A stretch of DNA of 64,000 bases from Savagea serpentis (GCF_015351395.1 NZ_JADKPV010000001.1:124001-188000), one strand, 5' to 3'; shown: positions 18,720-28,088, counted from the stretch's first letter. Notes: generated from the letters alone by a model not told the origin. Made by a program: numbers and translations.

Positions 18720-20074
18720 AGCACATTACAACATTAAAAAATAAAAAAGTACTTGTACTCGGTTTGGCGAAAAGTGGATTTTCTGCAGCGAAAATGCTTC
18801 ATGAACTTGGCGCGATTGTGACGGTGAATGATTTCGCAAAACTTCAAGGGGATGAACATGCGACGACGCTTCGCAATTTAGGAATCGAAGTAATTGACGG
18901 AGGTCATCCCGAAGACGTCCAAAATGGTGACTTTGATTTAGTCGTCAAAAATCCAGGCATCCCTTATACAAATATCGTCATCGAAAAGATGGTCGCTCGA
19001 AATATTCCGATTTGGACGGAAGTGGAGCTCGCCTATTTAATTAGCGAAGCTCCCATTGTCGGCATTACAGGATCCAATGGAAAAACGACAACGACGACGT
19101 TGCTTTATCATCTGCTTAATATCGATGGTAAACAGCCACTCATTGCAGGTAACATCGGTACAGTAGCTACGGACGTTGCACAGCAAGCAACAGCTGAACA
19201 AACGATGATTACAGAGTTGTCTTCATTCCAATTGATGGGGATTGAATCGTTCCGCCCACACATCGCGATTTTGACAAATTTGTACGATGCGCACCTCGAT
19301 TATCATGGTACGAAAGATCATTACATCGAAGCGAAAGCGAATTTGTTTAAAAATCAAACAGCTGCTGATTTTTTAATTTACAATGCCGATCAAGAGGAAG
19401 TCGTTCGAGTAGCAGAGCGCACAAAAGCTCAACTTTATCCGTTTTCCCGAAAGAGAATTTTAGCTCGGGGAATGAGTGCGGATGAAGAGATGATTTATTG
19501 GAACGGTGAGCCATATTTAAAAAGAGCGCTCATTAAAATCCCTGGAGAACATAATTTAGAAAATGTTCTCGCGGCAACCGCAGCAGCCTTGTTGCTGGAA
19601 TGTTCTAAAGGAACGGTGGAAAATGTGTTAAGTTCCTTTACAGGGGTAAAGCATCGCATGCAGTTCGTTCTCGAACAGAATGGTATCAAATTTTACAATG
19701 ATTCGAAAGCGACGAATACGCTGGCGACGAAAAGTGCATTACAATCATTTGAACGTTCGCCGATCTTGCTCATTGCAGGCGGTTTGGAACGCGGTCATTC
19801 CTTTGAGGAATTACGTCCTTACATGAACAATGTAAAGGCGGTCATTACATTCGGAGAGACGCGTAGACGTTTTGCTCAATTTGCTCAAGATTGTCAAGTG
19901 CCCATCGTCGAAACGATGGAAACGATGGAAGAAGGCGTAGCGCGAGCAATCACGCATGCACAGACAGGCGACGTCGTTTTACTTTCCCCATCTTGTGCGA
20001 GCTGGGACCAGTACGGCAGTTTTGAATTGCGAGGAGAAGCCTTTATCGATGCCGTAATGAAATTGACGAAGTGA
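18716..20074 (+). CDS. murD: UDP-N-acetylmuramoylalanine--D-glutamate ligase MurD
   Basis: A 452-residue cytoplasmic Mur ligase that adds D-glutamate to UDP-MurNAc-L-Ala. It shows an N-terminal Rossmann-like VLVLGLAKSGFSAA, the ATP loop GITGSNGKTTTTT (about 115-127), and conserved Mur ligase residues in EHNLENVLAA, VKHRMQ and NDSKATN. The frame is open for 28 codons upstream inside mraY, but the ATG at 18716 follows TGGAGG and gives standard length. In Bacillus spoVE, murG and murB follow; here divIB comes next. Confidence 0.97.
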   Translation: MKHITTLKNKKVLVLGLAKSGFSAAKMLHELGAIVTVNDFAKLQGDEHATTLRNLGIEVIDGGHPEDVQNGDFDLVVKNPGIPYTNIVIEKMVARNIPIWTEVELAYLISEAPIVGITGSNGKTTTTTLLYHLLNIDGKQPLIAGNIGTVATDVAQQATAEQTMITELSSFQLMGIESFRPHIAILTNLYDAHLDYHGTKDHYIEAKANLFKNQTAADFLIYNADQEEVVRVAERTKAQLYPFSRKRILARGMSADEEMIYWNGEPYLKRALIKIPGEHNLENVLAATAAALLLECSKGTVENVLSSFTGVKHRMQFVLEQNGIKFYNDSKATNTLATKSALQSFERSPILLIAGGLERGHSFEELRPYMNNVKAVITFGETRRRFAQFAQDCQVPIVETMETMEEGVARAITHAQTGDVVLLSPSCASWDQYGSFELRGEAFIDAVMKLTK

Positions 20075-20084
20075 GGTGTTGATC

Positions 20085-20879
20085 ATGACGACGGTTGTCG
20101 ATATCCAAGATAAAATACCAGAGCTCGTCAAAAAGAAAAGACGACGACTTAATCGTCGTTTTTATACATTCATTCTCATCGTCATTTTATTATTGCTCAC
20201 CCTCATTTACTTCCAAACAGGATTAAGTGATGTTAAAGAAGTTGATGTGTACGGGGCATCTTTAGCAGAGCCGATTGAATATGTAGAAGAAAGTGGCATC
20301 CGAATGGGGGATTCTATTTGGGGCCTAGATTTGAAAGAAATAGAAAGCAAATTGCAGAAAATGCCGACTGTGAAAGCAGTCGAAGTGAGTCGCAGTTGGA
20401 ATCGGATCGTCTCTTTAAAAGTACAAGAGAAAATGCCAGTCGCATACATTGAAACAGAGGGCTTGTTTCAATTGATGGTGGAAGACGGAACAGAACTTCC
20501 TTACGTACACAATCAGATGACGCGAAAAATCCCGATTTTATCTAAATTTGAAACACTGGACCAAAAACAACAAATCGCTCAGCAACTTTTGCAAATTGAT
20601 GACACGGTTTTTGAGCTCATCTCAGAAATTATTATCGTGCCAGCAGATCACGAGCTGAAAGTCCATTTATATATGGATGACGGCAATGAGGTGCATACGC
20701 TAATGAACAATTTGGCAGAGCGTTTAACTTACTATCCTCAACTCGTCACTCAGCTCGGGCCTCAAGATAAAGGGGTGTTTGATTTGGAAGTCGGTGCCTA
20801 TTTCACATCGTACGACAAGTTATATGGAGGAAGTGAACAAAATGAACAGCCAGAACAAGAGGAAGTCGAAGAAGAATAG
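20085..20879 (+). CDS. divIB: Cell division protein DivIB/FtsQ
   Basis: A 264-residue bitopic protein: a basic cytoplasmic N-terminus (KKKRRRLNRR), one membrane helix (about 26-44), a POTRA domain (about 48-118) with VKEVDVYGASL and MPTVKAVEVSRSW, then the FtsQ-type beta domain and an acidic C-terminus. It stabilises FtsL-DivIC at the septum. The ATG at 20085 follows GAGGTG by 7 bases. Its last 38 bases overlap the next gene in another frame. Confidence 0.92.
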   Translation: MTTVVDIQDKIPELVKKKRRRLNRRFYTFILIVILLLLTLIYFQTGLSDVKEVDVYGASLAEPIEYVEESGIRMGDSIWGLDLKEIESKLQKMPTVKAVEVSRSWNRIVSLKVQEKMPVAYIETEGLFQLMVEDGTELPYVHNQMTRKIPILSKFETLDQKQQIAQQLLQIDDTVFELISEIIIVPADHELKVHLYMDDGNEVHTLMNNLAERLTYYPQLVTQLGPQDKGVFDLEVGAYFTSYDKLYGGSEQNEQPEQEEVEEE

Positions 20880-21561
20880 TGTGAGACAAATTTGGTTTTC
20901 TGTCGTCTTTTTAGTTCTCGGATTCATTTTTGCATTTTCTTATAAAACGCTAGGCATTAACAATCAGCAAGATAATTATCAACCGCTCGCGTATTTGCGA
21001 GAAGAACAGTACCGTGAAGAACTGTTGCGTTTGCAAGAACGCAATAAAGAATTATATGAAGAGTTAGATGAAAAAATGCGTGAAGTGATGGATATTGAAC
21101 ATTCGTTTATGCATGAGGAAGATCGTCATACGAAACTGATTGAAGAAGCGGAACAATTACGTTTGCTCTTAGGGTTAGTACCTGCTCACGGAGAGGGTGT
21201 GAAGGTGACATTAAAAGATGCCGACTACGATCCGCTCACTCAAAATCCGAACGATTACATCGTGCATGAAAGCCATGTACTCCGCGTCGTGAATGAATTG
21301 AAGATTGCAGGAGCAGAAGGCATTGCAATTAACGGTCAGCGGCTGACGTCAAATTCTTCCATTAAATGTACAGGTCCTGTCATTACAGTGGATGGCAAAA
21401 CGTTCCCAGAACCTTTTGTCATTGAAGCGGTCGGTTCGCAAGAAGTACTACAATCTTCACTGCAATTGCGCGGAGGTGTGCTCGATTCACTCGAACAAGA
21501 CCATATCGTCGTATTAGTTGAAGAAAAAGAGGTTATATTACCAGCATTGAGGGAAGGATAG
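20842..21561 (+). CDS. ylxW: DUF881 family protein YlxW
   Basis: A 239-residue protein with a short basic N-terminus, one membrane helix (about 18-36), a coiled coil (about 45-105, rich in Glu, Leu and Arg) and the DUF881 domain with HVLRVVNELKIAGAEGIAINGQRL (shown here only in part of its extent, about 155-180). The role is unknown; DUF881 genes sit between divIB and ftsA in many Firmicutes. The ATG at 20842, with GGAGG upstream, lies inside the 3' end of divIB. Confidence 0.82.
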   Translation: MNSQNKRKSKKNSVRQIWFSVVFLVLGFIFAFSYKTLGINNQQDNYQPLAYLREEQYREELLRLQERNKELYEELDEKMREVMDIEHSFMHEEDRHTKLIEEAEQLRLLLGLVPAHGEGVKVTLKDADYDPLTQNPNDYIVHESHVLRVVNELKIAGAEGIAINGQRLTSNSSIKCTGPVITVDGKTFPEPFVIEAVGSQEVLQSSLQLRGGVLDSLEQDHIVVLVEEKEVILPALREG

Positions 21562-21563
21562 TG

Positions 21564-22295
21564 ATGAAAATAAAATCAAAAGTGAGCATCGCCCTCATGC
21601 TCGTCGTGTCGCTCGTTGGTTTTATGTTAGCTGTTCAATACAATTCATTAAATCACCAACCAGCTGAGCGAGATACACGAGATATTTGGGCGATTCGCAA
21701 TGAAATCGCAGAGCAAAAACAAGCGCAATCAGAATTATTGAAAGAAATAAGAGATATGGATCACACACTTTACACGTATGAACGTGCGAAGTCGGAAGAT
21801 CCGGAAATGGCTTTAATTGAAACGGTAGATGATTTAAAAAAACGGGCTGGTTTTACATCACTGACAGGCCCTGGAATTGAAATTGAAATTCAACCATCGC
21901 CAGAAAGTATCGCGCTAGGTTTGCCAATTGAAACAATACCAGCCGATTTGTTGACTCGCTTCATCAATGATGTGAATCGTATGAGTGGCTTAATTATCGA
22001 AATCGATTCAAAACGCTATACGATTTTAAGTGCAATTCGAGATATTAATGGTGTGACGACAGTGAATGGTTTGAATGTAAAGAACCCACCCTTTACAATA
22101 AAGATTGTAACGGAAACATTTGAGGATAGTGAGAAAGTTTATAATTACTTACTTGCTTCTCCATTACACGATGATTTTTACATTGATAATCTCATAATTG
22201 ATATTCATGAACCGAGTGAGCAAATCGAATTGAATGGTTGGACGGAGCGGGTCGACATGATGTACTTACAACAACTGCCGAAGGGGGACAATTAA
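21564..22295 (+). CDS. ylxX: DUF881 family protein YlxX
   Basis: A 243-residue second DUF881 protein, presumably an old duplication of its neighbour. It has a membrane helix at about 7-25, a short coiled coil (about 45-75) and the DUF881 core with LLTRFINDVNRMSGLIIEID and INGVTTVNGL. The ATG at 21564 is 3 bases after an in-frame GTG and better spaced from GGGAAGGA. It abuts sbp with no gap. Confidence 0.8.
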   Translation: MKIKSKVSIALMLVVSLVGFMLAVQYNSLNHQPAERDTRDIWAIRNEIAEQKQAQSELLKEIRDMDHTLYTYERAKSEDPEMALIETVDDLKKRAGFTSLTGPGIEIEIQPSPESIALGLPIETIPADLLTRFINDVNRMSGLIIEIDSKRYTILSAIRDINGVTTVNGLNVKNPPFTIKIVTETFEDSEKVYNYLLASPLHDDFYIDNLIIDIHEPSEQIELNGWTERVDMMYLQQLPKGDN

Positions 22296-22691
22296 ATGTG
22301 GCTACCATTGCTCGGTTTACTCATTGGTATTTCTCTCGGATTGTTGTCTGACCTTCAAATCCCATCTGTGTACAGCAACTATTTATCGATTGCCGTATTG
22401 GCAGCATTAGATACTTTATTTGGAGGAATACGTGCACATTTGCAACAAGTGTACGATGATAAAATATTTATATCTGGTTTCTTCTTCAATATTATACTCG
22501 CAGCGAGCTTAGCCTTTCTCGGCGTGCATCTTGGAGTCGATTTATACTTGGCAGCCGTGTTCGCATTCGGAGTACGTCTGTTCCAAAATATCGCGATTAT
22601 CCGTCGGATTTTATTGACGAAATGGTCCGAGCGAGCTGAGGAAAAGAAACGAGGAGAGATAGAGGAGAGTCAGGATGTTGAAAAACTTTAG
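22296..22691 (+). CDS. sbp: Small basic protein Sbp (DUF1290)
   Basis: A 131-residue membrane protein with three to four helices and a charged C-terminal tail. The motifs IPSVYSNYLSIAVLAALDT and FGGIRAHL are typical of the Sbp/DUF1290 family, always next to the DUF881 genes before ftsA in Bacillales. Function unknown. It ends 59 bases before ftsA. Confidence 0.88.
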   Translation: MWLPLLGLLIGISLGLLSDLQIPSVYSNYLSIAVLAALDTLFGGIRAHLQQVYDDKIFISGFFFNIILAASLAFLGVHLGVDLYLAAVFAFGVRLFQNIAIIRRILLTKWSERAEEKKRGEIEESQDVEKL

Positions 22692-22717
22692 ACAATGTAA
22701 GAAAAATGCAATAGAAT
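22689..22717 (+). promoter_or_regulatory. Candidate promoter for ftsA-ftsZ
   Basis: TAGACA (22689-22694), a 17-base spacer and TAGAAT (22712-22717), just after sbp and 33 bases before the ftsA start. In Bacillus ftsAZ has its own promoters at this place. Confidence 0.4.
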
Positions 22718-22750
22718 ATAGTATGCAATCATTTGCAGGAGGTGTGAACA

Positions 22751-24070
22751 ATGGATGAATCAGAATATTATGTAGCGCTTGATATCGGGTCCTCGACAGT
22801 GAAGTTACTCGTCGGAAAAGTGGCGGACGACACGGTGCATGTCATCGGTGTGACGGAAGTTGCTTCGAAAGGCATTCGCAAAGGGACGATTATCGATATA
22901 GAAGCGACAGTAAAATCTATTAAGCAAGTAATTGAAGAGGCCGAACGAATGATGAATGTGAAAGTATCTGAAGTCGTTCTCGGAATACCTGCAAATGACG
23001 TACAGTTCCAAAAAGCGAAAGGCGTCGTCGCGATCAATAATGAAAATCGCGAAATTACCGACGATGAATTGCATCGCGTATTAGATTCAGCACAACTCAT
23101 GTCTGTTTCTCCAGAACGCGAAGTGTTGAATATCGTTCCGAAACAATTTATCGTAGATGACTACGATGAAATTAAAGACCCGCGCGGTATGCTCGGCATT
23201 CGTTTAGAGTTAGAAGGAACTTTAATTACAACGTCTAAAACTTTACTTCATAACATTTTACGTTGTGTCGATAAAGCGGGCGTACAAGTGCGTGAAATTT
23301 ATTTACAATCATTAGCAGCCGGTACGTTCGCCTTAACTGAAGATGAAAAAAATCATGGAGTCGCCTATGTTGATATTGGCGGAGGGATTACGACAGTTAC
23401 CGTCTTTAAAGATAACCATATCGTCGGTAGTTCAGTCATTCCAGTCGGTGGAGACAATATGACGAAAGATTTATCCATCATTTTAAAAACGTCGACAGAA
23501 GAAGCGAAGAAAATTAAATACCACTACGGTCACGCGTATGTGGAAGATGCTTTGGATGACTGGATTGAAGTACCTGTAATCGATCAAGATAAACATGAAA
23601 ATATTAGTCAGAAATATATTGCTGAAATTTTAAGCGCTCGTATGGAGGAGCTATTCGATTTAATTATCGATGAATTGTATAATATGAATGTAACAGACTT
23701 ACCAGGGGGTATTATTTTAACGGGCGGTGCTACAAAAGTGGAAGGTATTTTACACTTAGCACGCGACGTCTTCCAATTGCGTGTCCGTCTACATGCTCCA
23801 CCATATATTGGAGTACGCGATCCGAAATATACGACAGCGGTAGGACTCATTCAATACGCGGCGAAAGACGACCAGTTTTATAACCGTTCTTATGTGCCGG
23901 CACAAGAAATGAAACAACCACAACAAAAGCAAGAAGCACCGTCTGATTTTTATGAAGACGAAGAGTTTTACGATTACGATGATGATTATGAATATGAGCA
24001 AGACAAGAAAGAAAAAAAGGAAGGTTTGTTTAGCAAGACAAAGAAGCTATTTAACAATTTCTTTGATTGA
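22751..24070 (+). CDS. ftsA: Cell division protein FtsA
   Basis: A 439-residue actin-like ATPase that tethers FtsZ to the membrane and recruits the divisome. Visible are the phosphate-1 motif ALDIGSSTVKLLVG (about 9-22), VAYVDIGGGITTVTVF (phosphate-2, about 204-219), ILTGGATKVEG (adenosine motif, about 320) and a C-terminal amphipathic KKLFNNFFD that serves as membrane-targeting sequence. An acidic low-complexity linker (EDEEFYDYDDDYEYEQ) precedes that helix. GGAGGTG lies 7 bases upstream of the ATG. Confidence 0.97.
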   Translation: MDESEYYVALDIGSSTVKLLVGKVADDTVHVIGVTEVASKGIRKGTIIDIEATVKSIKQVIEEAERMMNVKVSEVVLGIPANDVQFQKAKGVVAINNENREITDDELHRVLDSAQLMSVSPEREVLNIVPKQFIVDDYDEIKDPRGMLGIRLELEGTLITTSKTLLHNILRCVDKAGVQVREIYLQSLAAGTFALTEDEKNHGVAYVDIGGGITTVTVFKDNHIVGSSVIPVGGDNMTKDLSIILKTSTEEAKKIKYHYGHAYVEDALDDWIEVPVIDQDKHENISQKYIAEILSARMEELFDLIIDELYNMNVTDLPGGIILTGGATKVEGILHLARDVFQLRVRLHAPPYIGVRDPKYTTAVGLIQYAAKDDQFYNRSYVPAQEMKQPQQKQEAPSDFYEDEEFYDYDDDYEYEQDKKEKKEGLFSKTKKLFNNFFD

Positions 24071-24100
24071 TTACGTAGGTAATATTTAGGAGGAGAGACG

Positions 24101-25249
24101 ATGCTTGAATTTGATATGAATGACGAAGCGTTAGCAGTCATTAAAGTAATTGGAGTTGGCGGTGGAGGTAACAATGCCGTCAATCGTATGATTGAACATG
24201 GAGTACGAGGAGTAGACTTTATCGCAGTAAACACGGATGCTCAGGCATTAAATTTATCATCTGCAGATATTAAACTTCAAATAGGCGGGAAGTTGACGAG
24301 AGGATTAGGAGCAGGGGCAAATCCAGAAGTCGGAAAAAAGGCAGCGGAAGAAAGTAAAGAGCAAATTGAAGAAGCATTGCAAGGGGCGGATATGGTCTTC
24401 GTCACAGCAGGAATGGGTGGAGGAACTGGAACAGGTGCAGCACCAGTCATCGCTCAAATCGCGAAAGACCTCGGAGCTTTAACAGTTGGCGTCGTGACGC
24501 GTCCGTTCATGTTTGAAGGAAAAAAACGTGCGACACAAGCGGCGGGCGGAATCGCAGCGATGAAAGATGCTGTCGATACACTCATCGTCATTCCGAACGA
24601 TAAATTGCTTGAAATTGTCGATCGCAATACGCCGATGCTTGAAGCATTTAAAGAAGCAGATAACGTACTTCGTCAAGGGGTTCAAGGGATTTCAGACTTA
24701 ATCGCAGTCCCAGGACTTATCAACTTAGACTTCGCTGACGTGAAAACGATCATGAGCGACAAAGGGTCAGCACTGATGGGAATCGGTATGGCAACAGGTG
24801 AGAACCGTGCGACAGAAGCGGCGAAAAAAGCGATCTCAAGCCCACTTTTAGAAACGTCAATCGACGGAGCACGCGGTGTGTTAATGAACATTACAGGTGG
24901 CTCGAACTTAGGGCTTTATGAAGTACAAGAAGCAGCGGATATCGTAGCAGCAGCGAGCGATCAAGAAGTGAACTTAATTTTCGGTTCGGTCATTAATGAA
25001 GAGTTAAAAGAAGAAATCATTGTGACAGTCATTGCGACAGATTTCAATAAAGATCGTGAAGTGAAGATGCCACAAACGTCACAATCGACATATGCACAGC
25101 CTAAAAAAATGTCAGAACCTAGCGCGCCTTCACAACCACAACAATCTGCACCGGTGCACCATGAAGAACCGAAAAAACAAGAAACAGAAAAAACGGAAGA
25201 CATGTTAGACATTCCACCATTTTTACGCAACCGCAATCGCCGTCGATAA
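24101..25249 (+). CDS. ftsZ: Cell division protein FtsZ
   Basis: A 382-residue tubulin-like GTPase that forms the Z ring. It has the nucleotide-binding [13 protein letters not shown] (about 18-30), the tubulin signature [10 protein letters not shown] (about 107-116), the catalytic T7 loop [11 protein letters not shown] (about 207-217), a disordered Gln/Pro/Ser linker (about 320-365) and the conserved C-terminal peptide DIPPFLRNR plus basic tail, which binds FtsA and SepF. AGGAGGAG precedes the ATG. In spore-formers spoIIGA-sigE-sigG often follow; here ylmE comes after 44 bases. Confidence 0.98.
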   Translation: MLEFDMNDEALAVIKVIGVGGGGNNAVNRMIEHGVRGVDFIAVNTDAQALNLSSADIKLQIGGKLTRGLGAGANPEVGKKAAEESKEQIEEALQGADMVFVTAGMGGGTGTGAAPVIAQIAKDLGALTVGVVTRPFMFEGKKRATQAAGGIAAMKDAVDTLIVIPNDKLLEIVDRNTPMLEAFKEADNVLRQGVQGISDLIAVPGLINLDFADVKTIMSDKGSALMGIGMATGENRATEAAKKAISSPLLETSIDGARGVLMNITGGSNLGLYEVQEAADIVAAASDQEVNLIFGSVINEELKEEIIVTVIATDFNKDREVKMPQTSQSTYAQPKKMSEPSAPSQPQQSAPVHHEEPKKQETEKTEDMLDIPPFLRNRNRRR

Positions 25250-25293
25250 TGTTTAACATGTGTACGAAAAATGGAGAAAAGTAGTGATGTAGC

Positions 25294-25989
25294 ATGAATC
25301 AAATTGACAAACGAAAACGTGAGATTGAAGAGCGTATTGCAACAGCTTGTGAGCGAGCTGGACGTGAACGTTCATCCGTTCAAGTAATCGCTGTAACGAA
25401 GTCGATTTCAACAGAGCGAACGGAAGACGTCGTCCGAGCAGGGTATACTCAACTCGGTGAAAACCGTCCTGAAGGATTGATGGAAAAAGGAGCGCATTTC
25501 TTAAAGGGAGCTGTCGATTGGCACTTCATAGGGAATGTGCAAAGTCGCAGAGTGAAAGATATTATTCCACATGCTCAAGTCATTCACTCTTTGCAAACCT
25601 TATCTGTCGCAAAGCAAATCGAAAGTCGCGCAGAGCAAGTAATCGATTGCTTCGTGCAAGTGAATGCATCTGAAGAAGATTCAAAATCTGGTCTTGCGGT
25701 GGATGAAGTACGACCATTTATTGAACAACTTCAAAGCTTTGAACATTTACGTGTCGTAGGTTTAATGACGATGGCTCCACTTACAGAAGATGAAGCGATC
25801 ATTCGCCAAACTTTTCGTACATTAGCGACATTACAGCGAGAGATTGAAGCTTTACAACTTGAACATGCACCTTGCCACTTTTTGTCGATGGGAATGTCAA
25901 ATGATTTCGAGATTGCGATAGAAGAAGGAGCAACTCACATACGAATCGGTACAGCATTAGTCGGTTCAGAAAGCGAGGGATCATTATGA
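25294..25989 (+). CDS. ylmE: YggS family pyridoxal phosphate-binding protein YlmE
   Basis: A 231-residue protein of the YggS/PLPBP family, involved in pyridoxal-phosphate homeostasis. The cofactor Lys lies in VIAVTKS (about residue 36), with LGENRPEGLMEK, WHFIGNVQSRR and LSMGMSNDFEIAIEEG as further signatures. ylmD, its usual upstream neighbour, is absent. It overlaps sepF by 4 bases. Confidence 0.92.
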   Translation: MNQIDKRKREIEERIATACERAGRERSSVQVIAVTKSISTERTEDVVRAGYTQLGENRPEGLMEKGAHFLKGAVDWHFIGNVQSRRVKDIIPHAQVIHSLQTLSVAKQIESRAEQVIDCFVQVNASEEDSKSGLAVDEVRPFIEQLQSFEHLRVVGLMTMAPLTEDEAIIRQTFRTLATLQREIEALQLEHAPCHFLSMGMSNDFEIAIEEGATHIRIGTALVGSESEGSL

Positions 25990-26456
25990 GTTTAAAGCAA
26001 AAGATTGAGAAATGGTTCTATTTAGAAGATGAAGAAGAGTATGAAGAAGTGAAACAACCGACAGCGCGTGAACATATTCAAGCGGTACAAGAGCGTCCAG
26101 TCGAGCAAGCGAGGCAAAAAGTGACGAAGCCAACACAAAAAAATCAACAGTCAAAACAGCAAAAGCCGAATCTTGTCAGCATTGAAAGTGCGAAGAAGAC
26201 AGCGGAAGTGTATTTAACAGAGCCACGTGTGTATGCGGAAGCGCAAGAGATTGCCGACCAATTACTTCAGAAAAAAGCAGTCATTGTAAACTTGCAAAAA
26301 ATCGATCGTGACCAAGCGTTACGCATTGTAGATTTTTTAAGTGGTACCGTATATTCGTTGAACGGAGACATTCAACGCGTCGGCACAGACATTTTCTTAT
26401 GTACACCTGAAAATGTGGAAGTCGGCGGAGAAATTACAGATTATCTAGAATGGTAA
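25986..26456 (+). CDS. sepF: Cell division protein SepF
   Basis: A 156-residue protein: an N-terminal amphipathic membrane-binding helix (SLKQKIEKWFYL), an acidic and Gln-rich linker (about 15-75) and the C-terminal SepF domain with VIVNLQKIDRDQALRIVDFLSG (given in the two parts VIVNLQKID and RIVDFLSGTVYSL) and VGTDIFLCTPENVEV. SepF forms rings that bundle FtsZ and anchor it beside FtsA. It is coupled to ylmE by ATGA and precedes ylmG, as in Bacillus. Confidence 0.95.
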   Translation: MSLKQKIEKWFYLEDEEEYEEVKQPTAREHIQAVQERPVEQARQKVTKPTQKNQQSKQQKPNLVSIESAKKTAEVYLTEPRVYAEAQEIADQLLQKKAVIVNLQKIDRDQALRIVDFLSGTVYSLNGDIQRVGTDIFLCTPENVEVGGEITDYLEW

Positions 26457-26470
26457 ATTGAGGTGGCAAC

Positions 26471-26743
26471 ATGCAAACAATAGCCAATATCGTAGGTTTG
26501 GCTTTTCAAATTTATTTTTTCCTCATTATCATTTACGTGTTAATGAGTTGGATTCCAGGACTTAGAGAATCATCATTTGGAGAATTAGTCGAAAAATTAG
26601 TCGAGCCGTATTTAGGCGTGTTTCGCTCGATTATCCCTCCACTCGGAATGATTGATTTTTCGCCGATTATCGCATTATTTGCGCTGAGATTTATTGAATC
26701 CGGGATTTATATAGTCCTCAATTGGATTAACGGAATGCTCTAG
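26471..26743 (+). CDS. ylmG: YggT family membrane protein YlmG
   Basis: A 90-residue protein with two membrane helices (about 5-27 and 62-85) separated by a loop containing SWIPGL and VEPYLGVFRSIIPPLG, the YggT family signature. The family is linked to membrane or division organisation, but its function is unclear. GAGGTGG lies 6 bases before the ATG. Confidence 0.9.
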   Translation: MQTIANIVGLAFQIYFFLIIIYVLMSWIPGLRESSFGELVEKLVEPYLGVFRSIIPPLGMIDFSPIIALFALRFIESGIYIVLNWINGML

Positions 26744-26762
26744 CGCATAAAGGAGAAAAACG

Positions 26763-27536
26763 ATGGAACAGTTGTTGCAACACTTTAGAGAGAGTGAAAA
26801 GGCATTTGTAGAAGAGTGTCATCATTGGGCGAATGAAGTAGATGAGCAGTACATCCCGAAGTTAACGTCTTTTTTAAATCCACGAGAGCGCTATATTTTG
26901 AAGACCATTGTTGCGCAACACGGTTTGCTTTATGCAAGTGAAGGTGGTTTTGAAGGGGCGGAAAATAAACGAGTACTCATTTATCCGAGCTATCATGAAC
27001 CGACAGTCGAAGATTTTGACATTGTCGTCTTCGAGCTTCGTTATCCTACGAAATTCGTCCAATTAACTCATCGGGAAGTGTATGGGGCACTCATGAATAG
27101 CGGGATTGATCCGACGCGATTCGGCGATATCGTCTTTCAAGGAGAGCGTGTTCAACTAGCTGTCGCATCAGATTTACAGACATTTTTCAAATTGAACTTT
27201 ACGGAAGTTGGTCGCACTAAAGTATTATTGGAACAGGTAGAAAAACCGTATTTCGTGAGTCAACGCACGTTGGAAGAACGATTAATTTTCGTTTCTTCTT
27301 TGCGATTGGATGCGATTGTTTCTGAAGTGGCAAATATCTCAAGGCAACGCGCTTCGAAATTGATTCAGGGTGAAAAAGTGAAATTGAATTGGACTGTGAC
27401 GACGAGCAATGCTCAAACGGTACAGTTAGAAGATATGATTTCGATTCGGCAGCATGGAAGATTTTATATTTTACGTTTAGAAGGCACGACGAAGAAAGAC
27501 AATATACGTCTTGTCGTTGGCAAGCTTACCGGTTGA
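26763..27536 (+). CDS. ylmH: RNA-binding S4 domain protein YlmH
   Basis: A 257-residue protein with an N-terminal domain (about 1-175) and a C-terminal S4 RNA-binding domain (about 180-240, SLRLDAIVSEVANISRQRASKLI). YlmH of Bacillus binds ribosomal complexes with obstructed large subunits and takes part in ribosome-associated quality control, which is of interest because rqcH is also in this window. GGAG precedes the ATG. divIVA follows 27 bases later. Confidence 0.9.
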   Translation: MEQLLQHFRESEKAFVEECHHWANEVDEQYIPKLTSFLNPRERYILKTIVAQHGLLYASEGGFEGAENKRVLIYPSYHEPTVEDFDIVVFELRYPTKFVQLTHREVYGALMNSGIDPTRFGDIVFQGERVQLAVASDLQTFFKLNFTEVGRTKVLLEQVEKPYFVSQRTLEERLIFVSSLRLDAIVSEVANISRQRASKLIQGEKVKLNWTVTTSNAQTVQLEDMISIRQHGRFYILRLEGTTKKDNIRLVVGKLTG

Positions 27537-27563
27537 ACAAAAAATAAGAGGCGGTGAAGGAAC

Positions 27564-28088
27564 ATGGCATTAACTCCACTAGACATACATAATAAGGCAT
27601 TTAGCAAAGCGTTTAGAGGGTATGATGAAGATGAAGTGAACGAGTTTTTAGAACAAGTGATGCGCGACTATGAGGCGGTTATTGAAGAGAATAAACAATT
27701 GAAAAAACAATTGAATGATCAAGGTGAACGTGTGTCGCATTTCAGCACACTAGAAGAAACATTACAACGCTCGATTATCGTAGCGCAAGAGGCGGCAGAA
27801 GATGTACGTCATAACGCGACACAAGAAGCAAAACTCATCGTGAAAGAAGCAGAAAAAAATGCAGATCGTATCATTAATGATGCACTTGCAAAATCACGTG
27901 CAATTACGATTGAGATTGGCGATTTACAAAAGCAATCGAAAGTGTTTCGCAACCGTTTACGCTTGCTCGTAGAAGCGCAACTTGAAATGCTTCGTACCGA
28001 AGATTGGGATGCGCTTTTAACCGATGACCCGATCGCTGATGAAGAAATTTTAGAAGCGTTTGAAGAAAAGTCAGAAGTGGAAGAATAA
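27564..28088 (+). CDS. divIVA: Cell division initiation protein DivIVA
   Basis: A 174-residue coiled-coil protein. The N-terminal lipid-binding domain has MALTPLDIHNKAFSKAFRGYD (given here up to the conserved FRGYDEDEVNEFL), with Phe17-type and Arg18-type membrane-inserting residues, followed by long coiled coils (about 30-75 and 80-155) and an acidic tail. DivIVA marks negatively curved membrane at septa and poles. AGGCGGTGAAGG lies upstream. It is the last gene of the cluster before the ileS leader. Confidence 0.95.
   Translation: MALTPLDIHNKAFSKAFRGYDEDEVNEFLEQVMRDYEAVIEENKQLKKQLNDQGERVSHFSTLEETLQRSIIVAQEAAEDVRHNATQEAKLIVKEAEKNADRIINDALAKSRAITIEIGDLQKQSKVFRNRLRLLVEAQLEMLRTEDWDALLTDDPIADEEILEAFEEKSEVEE

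Noticed and set aside
23941-24010. Repetitive acidic codons near the ftsA end as a possible tandem repeat
   Set aside because: Low-complexity Asp/Glu/Tyr linker coding sequence, not a DNA repeat array.
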